A stretch of 64,000 nt of DNA, taken from positions 28,856 through 92,855 of IMG/VR virus record IMGVR_UViG_3300042691_019380, one strand, 5' to 3'. The translations under genes were made by a program, and so were the position numbers. Under the pieces are notes generated by a model, which saw only the letters and a list, made by a program, of their open reading frames with translations, was not told where the DNA came from and did not search any database. Positions 1-7,250 of the stretch are shown piece after piece (within the stretch, counting starts at the first letter, position 1; each line of letters opens with the position of its first letter). Source of the DNA: a virus.

Positions 1-401
1 GGAAGTCCGGGCGAGTACTGGAAAATCCGGTGTTCGCCTCTCCCGCTCGTGTAGGTCGGCGTGTCGATCGCGTGCAGGCCGTACTCTTTGAGGACGATCT
101 CGGCCTCTGGAGAGTCGAACTCGACGTCGATCACGCCCGACGATGCCCCGAGACGGACTCCGAAGTTCGATCGAGTGTGTTCCTCGACGTCTTCGAGCCA
201 TGTCCAGATTTGAGACTCGTCGTCTGTGGCTCGCTCCGGCCACCCAGCACCACCGTGCGGGTGCTTCCCAGGCGTCGGGCAGTCGTGCCTGCCGCACGTG
301 CAGGCTAGGTTGTCCTTGACTCCCCAGAGCCTGACGATCTTCCAACCCTTGGAAGCCAAGGCGGCGACTTCCTGAAACATACGATCGGCGTTGTAGTCCA
401 C
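1..401 (-). CDS. Bifunctional DNA primase/polymerase (PrimPol), N-terminal part
   Basis: This gene runs off the left edge; about 133 codons of its N-terminus are visible. I chose a GTG start because GGAGG lies 8 bases upstream. The protein has a GW residue pair near residue 20, then CTCGRHDCPTPGKHPHGG, which is the Cys pair plus GKHP signature of the prim-pol family, and later GVRLGASSG followed by an acidic DVEFD segment expected to be in the catalytic metal site. Prim-pol enzymes make primers and extend them during phage or plasmid replication. It sits downstream of the nuclease and helicase genes, which fits a replication module. A C-terminal helicase domain may lie outside the window. Confidence 0.75.
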   Translation of the reverse strand, partial: MDYNADRMFQEVAALASKGWKIVRLWGVKDNLACTCGRHDCPTPGKHPHGGAGWPERATDDESQIWTWLEDVEEHTRSNFGVRLGASSGVIDVEFDSPEAEIVLKEYGLHAIDTPTYTSGRGEHRIFQYSPGL

Positions 402-443
402 GATGCGATCCTCCGTGAATGAAGTGGGTGAGATGAAGAGACG

Positions 444-494
444 AAAAAGCGGCGCCCCTCGCCGTGTCGCAGCAGACGAAGCACGGCGAGGGGC
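444..494 (-). terminator. Intrinsic terminator before the primase gene
   Basis: A perfect 13-bp inverted repeat (454-466 with 482-494) is followed on the minus strand by a run of five T (444-448). It lies in the 129-bp gap between the 531-1337 gene and the primase gene, so it should end or reduce transcription into the primase. No other gene is seen in the gap. Confidence 0.8.
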
Positions 495-530
495 TTGCAG
501 GGGAAAGGAGAAAAACCCTGCTGCCGCAGA

Positions 531-1337
531 TCAGAACGGCACGGAGTCAGCGTCGACCGTCGACTCGCTGCTCGACCGAGACCGAGACACGCGATCTTCG
601 ATCGGCGGGCACACGATGTTGGTCATCGTGTCCGTGAACCGAGACTTCGCGAGCAGTCCGGTCTGCTCGTCGACCGACCCGACGGTCTTCGTGACGAGAA
701 CCGCGTAGTCGGCCCGCTGGCCCTTCCGCTTCTCAAGAGTCAGTTCCACGATCGAACGGAAGTGAAACAAACCCTCTGCCGTGATGCCTCGCAGGAGATC
801 GTCGACGGCACGCAGGCTCGTCGACGGCACTCGCACGAACACCGGCTGGTTGTCCTCCTCGCGGAGAACACCAAGGACGCGGCTCGACTTCGCGCGAGGC
901 GGCTTCGAGCCAGGACCGCTACCTTCCCACTGGAAGTAGCGAATCTTCCGGCAGTCATACGTGCCGTCGTCACGCTTCGCCGCCTCGATGTGGTTGGCAT
1001 CGAGGTCGCCGTAGTCGCTGCCCACCTTGTAGGCAGTGACTCCGTCCGCCGAGAGCATCAGCGGCCTGCTTCCTGGGGTCGAGTCCTTGTGCGGCCACAG
1101 GATATGCTCCGGACGGGTCACGACCACGAGCAAGCCCGCGATCGCCTTCTCGCTGAACTCGGCACCAGCCTTGTTCGACCACGACCATCGAGTCGCGCCG
1201 CCGGTTGGGATTTTCACCCAGGTCAGGTCGCTGCTGCGAAGAGCCGCGCCGCCCAGGTTGGCTTCGAGAAGAGCCGCCGCAGAGTTGCCCTCTTCGAGGG
1301 CACGGAAAGAACCAACAACCGCCAAATCGTTGCTCAT
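531..1337 (-). CDS. Conserved phage protein, possibly single-stranded DNA binding
   Basis: A 268-residue protein. The start is fixed by AAGGAGG 7 bases upstream of ATG. There is no signal peptide or membrane segment. The middle has a W-G-rich core (FQWEGSGPGSK) followed by a stretch near VFVRVPSTSLRAVDDLL. That pattern resembles phage proteins sometimes called ssDNA-binding, in which a Cys-rich CSS.DG..C..CP core precedes a similar LP.S motif; the cysteines are missing here. The C-terminus is Ser/Asp rich. The neighbours are a RecE-like nuclease, a SNF2-like helicase and prim-pol, so a role in replication or recombination is likely, but function is inferred from context. Confidence 0.5.
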   Translation of the reverse strand: MSNDLAVVGSFRALEEGNSAAALLEANLGGAALRSSDLTWVKIPTGGATRWSWSNKAGAEFSEKAIAGLLVVVTRPEHILWPHKDSTPGSRPLMLSADGVTAYKVGSDYGDLDANHIEAAKRDDGTYDCRKIRYFQWEGSGPGSKPPRAKSSRVLGVLREEDNQPVFVRVPSTSLRAVDDLLRGITAEGLFHFRSIVELTLEKRKGQRADYAVLVTKTVGSVDEQTGLLAKSRFTDTMTNIVCPPIEDRVSRSRSSSESTVDADSVPF

Positions 1338-1360
1338 GTTTGAGCCTCCTTGTGGGAATC

Positions 1361-1370
1361 GTATCCAGAC
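1361..1370 (-). promoter_or_regulatory. Oriented 10-bp motif GTATCCAGAC
   Basis: One of the dispersed GTRTCCNNAC sites (plus-strand reading). It fills the 36-bp gap between the nuclease stop and the 531-1337 start, directly before the Shine-Dalgarno. On the coding strand it reads GTCTGGATAC. Confidence 0.5.
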
Positions 1371-1373
1371 AAA

Positions 1374-2225
1374 CTAAAACACCAACTCTTGCACGGAGTG
1401 ATAAGAAGCGGGCACGTACAGGCCCGTCTCTCGTCGAGTGCGAACCGCGTCCAGGGTTCGCTTGATCTCGTCAGCGGCGCGTGCCAGGACGTCGCCTGGG
1501 AGAGTCACGACCCTGACGTTGAACGGCGCGAACGTCTGCACGACGATGAACTTGAAGTCGAACGGCTCGAAGCCAGCCATGCGGCTAGCGTCGGCGTACC
1601 AGACTGCCTGCCAGTCGTAGCCAAACCGACGGAACGAGTACTTCAAGTCTCGCCACTCGCTGCTCGTAGTCTTGAGGTCGAACCACTCCCGCTTCGTGAC
1701 TCCGTCAGCGCGGGCCTTGCGTGCGTGACCGTCTTCGTCGGTCCAGAACACGCTGTACTGCGAGTGCGTCGCCGCCTCGACGAGAGACCGAGCCGCGTCA
1801 TGCTCGCGGATCGAGGCGATGATGTCCCTGACTTTCGCGAAGTCCACTGCGTTGCATTCGCAGAACCCGTAGGGCAGGGTGGCTTTCCACTCTTGATACG
1901 CCTTGCCGCGACGGGAGCCGTCTGACGCCAGGACTCCTTCCGGCGGAACGGCGATCTGCGACCGCCAGTCCACGCCGCGAATCTCCGCACCGCACGCGAC
2001 GTCGACGAGAGTGCCGAATCCCGTGGCTGCGTTGCCGCCGAAGAGAGTTCCGCCCTGCTCGGCGTATTGCTGGGCTCGACCACCCTCGTTCTCGTCGGCG
2101 TACCTGTGGGCCGTCGAACGACTGATGTGGTTCTTCTCGCCGTGGTAGACCTCGTTCGGCATGTCCATGTCGATGAACGGGCCGTTTTTCGTGTCGATAG
2201 AAAGCGTGTCCGTACTAATAGTCAT
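1374..2225 (-). CDS. PD-(D/E)XK exonuclease, RecE-like (DUF3799 type)
   Basis: A 283-residue protein. AAGGAGGG 7 bases before ATG fixes the start. The early part has NEVYHG, typical of this family's N-terminus, followed by FGTLVDVA. Near residues 165-190 is KARADGVTKREWFDLKTT, matching the K-R-A-D ... DLKT active site of exodeoxyribonuclease VIII-like enzymes, and YDWQAVWYADA follows as the usual QxxxY segment. Such enzymes resect double-stranded ends for single-strand annealing recombination. The start overlaps the helicase stop by 4 bases (ATGA), suggesting translational coupling. No RecT-type annealing protein is obvious next to it. Confidence 0.85.
   Translation of the reverse strand: MTISTDTLSIDTKNGPFIDMDMPNEVYHGEKNHISRSTAHRYADENEGGRAQQYAEQGGTLFGGNAATGFGTLVDVACGAEIRGVDWRSQIAVPPEGVLASDGSRRGKAYQEWKATLPYGFCECNAVDFAKVRDIIASIREHDAARSLVEAATHSQYSVFWTDEDGHARKARADGVTKREWFDLKTTSSEWRDLKYSFRRFGYDWQAVWYADASRMAGFEPFDFKFIVVQTFAPFNVRVVTLPGDVLARAADEIKRTLDAVRTRRETGLYVPASYHSVQELVF
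2206..2215 (-). promoter_or_regulatory. Oriented motif GTGTCCGTAC inside the first codons
   Basis: The motif lies in codons 4-7 of the RecE-like gene (Ser-Thr-Asp-Thr). Its flanks match the site at 34323 over about 18 bases (TAGTACGGAYACGCTTTC on the coding strand), so it is probably not chance despite being coding. Confidence 0.4.
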
Positions 2226-3583
2226 GCAAGCACCCTCCTTGTGAGCCGAGAGTAAACCGCCTCGGCGACGTCCTTCTTCTCCTGCAATGCCCGGTAGATC
2301 GACTCGTCAACCGTACCTTCGGCGACGAGGTGATAAAACCGGCATGGCCTCGTTTGTCCTGGCCGTCGAATCCTCGCCAGCGACTGCTCGAAGTCTCCGA
2401 GCGAGTGCGAGAGCGAGTAGTACAGGCAATAGCACGCCCTCGTCATGTCGACGCCGACGCCGCCAGCCTGCTGCTGCACGACCAGTGCAGTTGTATCGCC
2501 ACGCTGCCATTGGTCAAGCGATTTTTCTCGGCCCGAAAGTTCCGACGATGTTCTGCCAAGTTCGCGGAGAACATCGCGGCACGTGTCGAGGTCCGAGATA
2601 AACTTGCAGAAGATCACGACGGGCTCGTTCGCGGGCAGGCACTCCAGCCACTCGCGCAGCGCGTCTCGCTTGGGGTTCTTTGCAGAGACTGGCACGAGCA
2701 GTCCTTCGCTTGTCATGGCGAAGCCCGACGTCGCCTGCTGGAGTTTGCCGACGACGACAAGTTTGTTTGCCGCCGTGACCGTCTCGCCCGTTTCGAGGGT
2801 GGCGACCATGTCGTCCTCGATAGACTCGTAGTATTTTTTCGCATCAGGGGGCAGCGTGACGGTGATGTCCGTGTGAATCGAGTCTGGCAAGGTCAAGACT
2901 TGATCGGCCGTAACTCTGTAGACATGCGGGTCAAGTCTCTTGCTCAGGGCCTGGATAGCCTCGGGCTTGAAGTCAATCACCCAGGCCGGGTGCCTGGGGT
3001 GCGTGTTCGCGATTCGCGAACGAAAAGCCGTGTACGAGCCGCCGAGAACCTCGGGGTCCAAGAATCGAAACTGAGCCCACCAGTCCAGGGGCGAGTTGGG
3101 GCACGGTGTTCCGGACATGCAGATTCGCTTGGCAGACTTGTGCTTGGCCGCAAGTTTCGCCAGCCACCGGGACCGCTTCCCAGACGGGCTCTTCACGAGG
3201 TGGGATTCGTCTAGAACGATGGCGTCCCACTGGACTTTCTCGATCTGCTTGCCGAGTTCGCCACGCCAGACTCCGTCGTAGTTGGCGATCACGACGAACC
3301 GATTGTCGCGGCTCGCCGTCTTTGCGACGGCCGCAGCCCGCGACTTCGACGAGCCGCTAACAACGAGGCACGTCTCGCGATTCGAGTCCCACAGGCCGAC
3401 TTGCTTAATCCAGGCTGGCCCGACGGCGATCGGGCAGCACACCAGCACTCGCTGGCATGCACGCAGTGCCATTAGGCACGCGCCGGTCTTGCCGGTGCCC
3501 ATATCGCCGTTGAGAAACGCCGCGCTCCGTCTTGCGATCCAGTCAGCCTCGTCGACCTGATGCGGCCATGCTTCAGGGGGCAT
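2222..3583 (-). CDS. SNF2/DEAD-type superfamily II helicase
   Basis: A 453-residue helicase. It has Walker A GDMGTGKT (about residue 25), a DESH box near residue 127 as motif II, SGTPCPNSP as motif III, and a C-terminal RecA-like lobe with VVIFCKF, QQAGGVGVDM and ARIRRPGQ (motif VI). This domain order is that of phage SNF2-like ATP-dependent helicases or DNA translocases, commonly found in replication modules. GAGGA lies before the ATG. It overlaps the upstream gene by 11 bases and the downstream nuclease by 4, giving a tight helicase-nuclease pair. Confidence 0.9.
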   Translation of the reverse strand: MPPEAWPHQVDEADWIARRSAAFLNGDMGTGKTGACLMALRACQRVLVCCPIAVGPAWIKQVGLWDSNRETCLVVSGSSKSRAAAVAKTASRDNRFVVIANYDGVWRGELGKQIEKVQWDAIVLDESHLVKSPSGKRSRWLAKLAAKHKSAKRICMSGTPCPNSPLDWWAQFRFLDPEVLGGSYTAFRSRIANTHPRHPAWVIDFKPEAIQALSKRLDPHVYRVTADQVLTLPDSIHTDITVTLPPDAKKYYESIEDDMVATLETGETVTAANKLVVVGKLQQATSGFAMTSEGLLVPVSAKNPKRDALREWLECLPANEPVVIFCKFISDLDTCRDVLRELGRTSSELSGREKSLDQWQRGDTTALVVQQQAGGVGVDMTRACYCLYYSLSHSLGDFEQSLARIRRPGQTRPCRFYHLVAEGTVDESIYRALQEKKDVAEAVYSRLTRRVLA

Positions 3584-3908
3584 CGTCTTCTTCCTCCCAG
3601 TAGGTTTCGATGCTCAGTTCCTCATGCTCGCATCGAATGAAGTCCTTGTCGGCCCCAATCGCGGCGTAGCACTCAGCCGCGTCTTGCCACGAGGCTACAG
3701 CCATCACGCCGAGACCGGCCCTGCGGTAGTGTTTGGCAGACCGCTCGTACTTCAGAGCCGCTCGTCGATACTGACGGCAGTGCTGTGGCGTGAGGGGCTC
3801 GCCGAGACCCTCGATCTCGTCGGCGGCAGCCGCGATGCAGCGGTCTGCCGTCTCGATCCACATTTGCCGATTCTTGGCGAACGGCCAGGAGAACTTGCCC
3901 TTTTCCAT
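3573..3908 (-). CDS. Hypothetical protein, Ala- and Tyr-rich helical
   Basis: 111 residues with GGAGG 9 bases before ATG. The sequence looks all-helical: a Trp-rich start, then ALKYERSAKHYRRAGLGVMA and SWQDAAECYAAIGA, which has the spacing of a TPR-like repeat. The C-terminus is acidic. It overlaps the helicase start by 11 bases and so belongs to the replication operon. I do not recognise the family; the TPR resemblance is only a visual impression. Confidence 0.6.
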   Translation of the reverse strand: MEKGKFSWPFAKNRQMWIETADRCIAAAADEIEGLGEPLTPQHCRQYRRAALKYERSAKHYRRAGLGVMAVASWQDAAECYAAIGADKDFIRCEHEELSIETYWEEEDDAP

Positions 3909-3909
3909 G

Positions 3910-4191
3910 CTAGTTCGCCTCCGGTTCTACGAGGTACAGATGCCGAGCAGCGGCTCGCCAGTCGATGCCGTCGAAAGCCTTCACGATTATTTCGTGAGCG
4001 AAGTTTGGAGCCCTGACCTTCATCATCGAGAGCAAGCACGACGCCTCGATAGACTTGGCGAGGAACTCCTCGCGGTCCTTCGCTGTCATGCCCTCTTCTT
4101 TGGCCCGTTCGAGGAACTTCTCCGCTTGCTTGGTGAACTCTTCTTGCTTGCGGAACTCGTCGACGATGATCTGAGTGTTCTGGTTGAGCAT
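3910..4191 (-). CDS. Hypothetical protein with N-terminal coiled coil
   Basis: 93 residues, starting at an ATG (MLNQNTQ) preceded by AAAGGA at good distance. Residues 5-35 form a charged helix rich in E, K and Q, likely a coiled coil; the rest is amphipathic. The open frame continues upstream without a stop, but the residues there look like out-of-frame translation of the neighbouring gene, so the internal start is preferred. The first 105 bases overlap the upstream gene in another frame. Function unknown. Confidence 0.6.
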   Translation of the reverse strand: MLNQNTQIIVDEFRKQEEFTKQAEKFLERAKEEGMTAKDREEFLAKSIEASCLLSMMKVRAPNFAHEIIVKAFDGIDWRAAARHLYLVEPEAN

Positions 4192-4502
4192 TCTGAGCGT
4201 CCTTTCTTCTTCCGTTTCTTTCCGAGAATCTTGTAGGGCCTCGGAACCAACCCTGCGAGGCTCTTCCGTCGCCCCGCGATATGGAGAACTGCGTACTGAC
4301 CGTCTCGATCCAGAGCGTTGATCCATTCGCACGCCCCCCGCTTCGTATGCGAGTGAAACGTGTACGGGCCCTTAGCCTTCATCGCGACTTTCTCGCCGTT
4401 TGGGCCTTTCCAGTACGGCCCGCCCGACGCCCGAAACGTATCGCCGCGAGCCAGTTCCACTCGCTCGCTGACGCGATACGTTTCGGAGACGACAACATTC
4501 AT
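4086..4502 (-). CDS. Hypothetical basic protein
   Basis: About 138 residues from ATG at 4502, which overlaps the upstream stop by 4 bases (ATGA). The first 95 residues look like a folded domain (RVSERVELARGDTFRASGG, then YTFHSHTKRGACEWI). The last 40 are Lys/Ser/Arg rich and overlap the next gene by 105 bases. Such a long overlap is unusual here; the basic tail could be a real DNA- or RNA-binding tail or the result of a lost stop codon. Function unknown. Confidence 0.55.
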   Translation of the reverse strand: MNVVVSETYRVSERVELARGDTFRASGGPYWKGPNGEKVAMKAKGPYTFHSHTKRGACEWINALDRDGQYAVLHIAGRRKSLAGLVPRPYKILGKKRKKKGRSECSTRTLRSSSTSSASKKSSPSKRRSSSNGPKKRA

Positions 4503-4852
4503 GCGGCCTGCTCCTTGATCTGGATGTAGAGATATTCCGGCGCTTTCGCGAAGTACTTGAAGAGCGCCGGGCAGAGCCATCCATGGACTCCACCCAGGTC
4601 ATCGCACGCATACCAGTTGCCGCCGTACTCCGGCCCGACGAGCCGGAACGACGTCTGATGTCCTGGGAACTTCTCGTCCGAGAACACCAGCGTGAACTTC
4701 TCCGAGCAGCCTGGAATCTGCGACGCCAGAGTGCCCAGCACCGAATCAGCACCGGCGACGAACGGTTCCTTGACGAGCCCCACGGCGGGGTCGTCGAACA
4801 CGAGCGAGCCGTTGTCCCAGTACGGGTGAATCACGCGAATCGAGTTCTTCAT
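4499..4852 (-). CDS. DUF6717-like conserved protein
   Basis: 117 residues, starting at ATG 4852 where it overlaps the upstream stop by 4 bases. It begins MKNSIRVIHPYWDNGSLVFD and continues with VGLVKEPFVAGAD, a Phe-rich VFSDEKFPGHQ segment, GGNWY, and WLCPALFKYF near the end. I recall this pattern from small proteins named DUF6717 in cyanobacteria and planctomycetes; the name is from memory. Biochemical role unknown. Confidence 0.65.
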   Translation of the reverse strand: MKNSIRVIHPYWDNGSLVFDDPAVGLVKEPFVAGADSVLGTLASQIPGCSEKFTLVFSDEKFPGHQTSFRLVGPEYGGNWYACDDLGGVHGWLCPALFKYFAKAPEYLYIQIKEQAA

Positions 4853-5244
4853 TCGTCTTCTCCTTGTGCTTGAAGAGCCTCCTCGAACACTTGCTCCGCC
4901 TTGTCGGCGTACCACTCGGCCACCTTCTGCTCGATGTAGCAGTAAATGGCCGTCATGCCATGGTTCTCGCGAGGATTCGTCCCGATGCCGACGTTCTCGT
5001 ACGCCTCCTCCAAGTCTCGTCCATGCAGATACCACGTGGCGTCGATCTCAGCCGTGTGTATTGGCACGGCCGAGTCGATGATCGCGTGGACGTCCCCTGA
5101 ATAGTCGAGGTCGTTGTGCAAGCACGGCAGATCGTCGGGCGAGTTGCGACGAACGTAAGACTTGAGCAAGTCTTGAACTTCGCTGATCGCCGCGTCGACT
5201 CGTTCTTGCAGGCTGTCTTCGATTTCGATGGTGATCTTGGTCAT
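4849..5244 (-). CDS. Hypothetical protein
   Basis: 131 residues. Two ATGs lie 6 bases apart. The second (5244) is preferred because AGGAGG is only 1 base from the first but 7 from the second. It begins with an amphipathic helix (TKITIEIEDSLQERVDAAI), contains a His/Asp-rich middle and ends in a helix EQVFEEALQ. It is followed by DUF6717 with an ATGA overlap. No recognised family. Confidence 0.6.
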   Translation of the reverse strand: MTKITIEIEDSLQERVDAAISEVQDLLKSYVRRNSPDDLPCLHNDLDYSGDVHAIIDSAVPIHTAEIDATWYLHGRDLEEAYENVGIGTNPRENHGMTAIYCYIEQKVAEWYADKAEQVFEEALQAQGEDE

Positions 5245-5261
5245 GGTCATGCCTCCTTTTC

Positions 5262-5567
5262 TTAGTTAGATGAAACTCTTTCGCGAATCGCTCTGTCTGC
5301 GATATCAACGCCCGCTGTTGCGAAAATCGCGAGCGACAGAGCGGCAAAGTCTTGCGGTGTTCCGCCGTTTGCTCTTGCGATTGTCAGCGTTTTAATGCAC
5401 TCGGATTGGATTTCCTTCTTGGTTGACTCGAACAGGGCATGGACAGAATCCACGAAGCGGGCTGCACTCTCTCCTTGGTAGCCCCTCGCCTTGAGTCGAT
5501 GCACCGCTGACGTCATCAGAAGGCGAAGCAACTGATCTCCGTCGATGTTGTAGGCGTAGTAATCCAT
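5262..5567 (-). CDS. Hypothetical helical protein
   Basis: 101 residues with AAAGGA 4 bases before ATG. Predominantly helical with a repeated ALSLAIFA-type hydrophobic stretch near the C-terminus that is too polar overall to be a clear membrane segment. Part of the tightly packed minus-strand cluster; function unknown. Confidence 0.55.
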   Translation of the reverse strand: MDYYAYNIDGDQLLRLLMTSAVHRLKARGYQGESAARFVDSVHALFESTKKEIQSECIKTLTIARANGGTPQDFAALSLAIFATAGVDIADRAIRERVSSN

Positions 5568-5585
5568 AGATTCCTTTCTTGGGAT

Positions 5586-6053
5586 TCAAGCAGGCCACAC
5601 GTACGGAAGATCAGACGGCTCGGACCATCCGAACCGCGAGTAATGCTCCGGCAGTTTCCGGAGAAGGTTGCTGCGATGGCTGGCGTGGAAGTCGGGCCTG
5701 CCCAGCCAGTCAGGAAGACCAGAGACGCTGCTCGGTGCGATGTCGCTATACGTGAGCCGAATCCACTCGCTGGCGTCGATGAACTGCTGCGTTAGCGTGT
5801 CCGTAAAACCACGGGCGCACCACTCGTCGCACACAGCGATCGCGTAGTGAGCCAGGGCTCGCTCGAAGCCGTACCACGCCTTGACGGCGGGGTGGTTCTT
5901 CCAGCGGCTGGCCGGATTGCCCTCGTGCTGCCCGACGGGAACACCGAGAGCGATCAGAATCTGCTTGGCTTCGACTCGCTGCTTCCCCAGGCGACGATTG
6001 TCGAGGACGCGAGCCGATTCGCGGAACGATGGTAAAGGTAAAAACGTCTGCAT
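5586..6053 (-). CDS. Pyrimidine dimer DNA glycosylase-like (DenV/Pyr_excise family)
   Basis: 155 residues from ATG 6053, with AAGGAG just upstream; the frame extends further but reads as noise. It begins MQTFLPLPSFRESARVLDNR and continues RLGKQRVEAKQIL, RWKNHPAVKAWYGFE and AVCDEWCARGF, the hallmark order of the MSMEG_6728/DenV-like family related to T4 endonuclease V. Members are predicted to recognise damaged DNA; the N-terminal residue after Met removal acts as nucleophile in T4 DenV (Thr), whereas here it would be Gln, so glycosylase activity is not certain. Confidence 0.75.
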   Translation of the reverse strand: MQTFLPLPSFRESARVLDNRRLGKQRVEAKQILIALGVPVGQHEGNPASRWKNHPAVKAWYGFERALAHYAIAVCDEWCARGFTDTLTQQFIDASEWIRLTYSDIAPSSVSGLPDWLGRPDFHASHRSNLLRKLPEHYSRFGWSEPSDLPYVWPA

Positions 6054-6071
6054 CTGCTTCTCCTTGCGTGC

Positions 6072-6081
6072 GTATCCAGAC
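6072..6081 (-). promoter_or_regulatory. Oriented motif GTATCCAGAC
   Basis: It lies in the 31-bp gap before the DenV-like gene, immediately upstream of its Shine-Dalgarno. It is identical in the 10-bp core to the sites at 1361 and 25418. Confidence 0.5.
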
Positions 6082-6084
6082 AAC

Positions 6085-6369
6085 TCAATCGTGCGAACTA
6101 TTGCAGTCGCCAGCAGTTCCGTCAATGGGATATTTGGCGTATGACAGAATCTTCCAAGCCTCGCTGGCAAGTCTCTCGTTTCGTTCGTGCATCTTCTGCC
6201 GTGTGTACGCGAAGCCGCTGTACTTGCCGCACTCGTCGCATCGCTCGACGCTCGCCTTTGCGTTGGCCGCAAGTTTGCGAGTCTTGAGTACGTACTGCCC
6301 AAGAGCCGTGCCGATGATTTCTGCATGCTCTGGCGTGAGCGAGAGCGTGATGGTTTCTGGCGTGTTCAT
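6085..6369 (-). CDS. Hypothetical protein with a CxxC pair
   Basis: 94 residues from ATG 6369; a GTG six codons earlier is a possible alternative start. It begins MNTPETITLSLTPEHAEIIG, a strand-helix layout, and has one CDECG pair in the middle with a single Cys and His near the C-terminus, so metal binding is possible but not established. No recognised family. Confidence 0.5.
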   Translation of the reverse strand: MNTPETITLSLTPEHAEIIGTALGQYVLKTRKLAANAKASVERCDECGKYSGFAYTRQKMHERNERLASEAWKILSYAKYPIDGTAGDCNSSHD

Positions 6370-6383
6370 GTCTCTTGCTTTCT

Positions 6384-6911
6384 TCACAGGGTCGCGATCG
6401 TGCGAGTCTTGATGTCTCTGACTTGCTGCACGAGTTTCTCTGCGTGCAGACGAATCCGACTCTCGATCGCCGCCACTGCTTCTTCTTGCGTCCGGTGCGC
6501 CGACTCAGCCGAACACAGTTCGCGAGTTGGACCGTACGAGAACCGAACGACGTTCTCTTCTGGGAGTAGGACCGTTGCCCTGCTCAGGTACGGCTGCGAG
6601 CCGGAAAAGTCGAAATACACTCCAGCGACGATGACCTCGTCGCCTGCCTGAAATCCGTTCATGGGCTTCTCTCCTGCTGTGGTTGGGTGCGAGTGATAGC
6701 GTGTCCGTACAAAATCTGTCAAGGGCTCGGTGCCGCTACGTCCGCTCTCCCGCTTGGAGTAGTGCTGCACCCGTTCGCGGGCTGCGGCGAGCGTGAGCGT
6801 TTCAGCATGCAGACGTTCCGTGCCTTCAGTGGCACTCCTCCTCCAGATTTCGTAGGCCACGACTCCGTCGTGGCCGCGAGCCTCGCGGATGGTGAATGTC
6901 ACGTTGCTCAT
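6384..6911 (-). CDS. Hypothetical protein with likely internal gene start at 6662
   Basis: A 175-codon open frame whose ATG (6911) overlaps the previous stop by 4 bases. It probably holds two units. The first (MSNVTFTIREARGHDG) is a strand-rich domain of about 65 residues. A second ATG at 6662 (MNGFQAGDEV) has GGAGAG 8 bases upstream and encodes a 92-residue protein. The linker region between them looks non-coding: it carries TTGACA, a copy of the 10-bp motif and TATCAC. Either a fusion after loss of a stop, or an internal gene with its own control signal. Neither half is recognised. Confidence 0.5.
   Translation of the reverse strand: MSNVTFTIREARGHDGVVAYEIWRRSATEGTERLHAETLTLAAARERVQHYSKRESGRSGTEPLTDFVRTRYHSHPTTAGEKPMNGFQAGDEVIVAGVYFDFSGSQPYLSRATVLLPEENVVRFSYGPTRELCSAESAHRTQEEAVAAIESRIRLHAEKLVQQVRDIKTRTIATL
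6701..6710 (-). promoter_or_regulatory. Motif GTGTCCGTAC inside a possible promoter
   Basis: On the coding strand TTGACA is followed 18 bases later by TATCAC, with the motif (GTACGGACAC) in the spacer. It sits about 40 bases before the internal start at 6662 and is the only copy where sigma70-like boxes flank the motif. Confidence 0.45.
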
Positions 6912-7222
6912 TCTTGGTCTCCACCGTTGATGTTCCGCCCGTTGCGGTCGATGACGTACCACTCTTGGCCCTGGTAGTGCTTCTCGGCGTATGCGTTCGC
7001 CGCATCGTCGTCGTCGGCTGCGAAAAACTCCAGCACGTCCCACTCGCCGTTGCTGTCTGCCAGGGCAACTCGATACTGCCGCTCTCCCTCGCTGCCGCAG
7101 CACGAACACCGAACGGCCATCCCACGCTGAACATGCGGATCGCTTGCGTCAATCGCAGGCGTGTCGCACTCGACGCAGTCGGGGCAATACGCAGAGCCGT
7201 CAAGCCAGTAATAGTCGCTCAC
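6908..7222 (-). CDS. Hypothetical protein with four-cysteine zinc-ribbon-like start
   Basis: 104 residues from GTG 7222, which has AAAGGAG 7 bases upstream; a TTG further upstream would include the Shine-Dalgarno and is rejected. Near the N-terminus are CPDC, VECD and, 24 residues later, CSCCG, spacing suitable for a zinc ribbon. The C-terminal half resembles a small strand-helix domain (VLEFFAADDDDAANAYAEKH). Unknown function. Confidence 0.55.
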   Translation of the reverse strand: MSDYYWLDGSAYCPDCVECDTPAIDASDPHVQRGMAVRCSCCGSEGERQYRVALADSNGEWDVLEFFAADDDDAANAYAEKHYQGQEWYVIDRNGRNINGGDQE

Positions 7223-7250
7223 GGGTGGTCTCCTTTCTTTCAAGTCTAGG

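Noticed and set aside
1361-1370. The 10-bp motif as an ordinary sigma70 -10 box
   Set aside because: GGATAC/GGACAC is a poor -10 and no TTGACA-like box lies 16-18 bases upstream at most copies; the true sigma70 promoters (P1-P5) look different.
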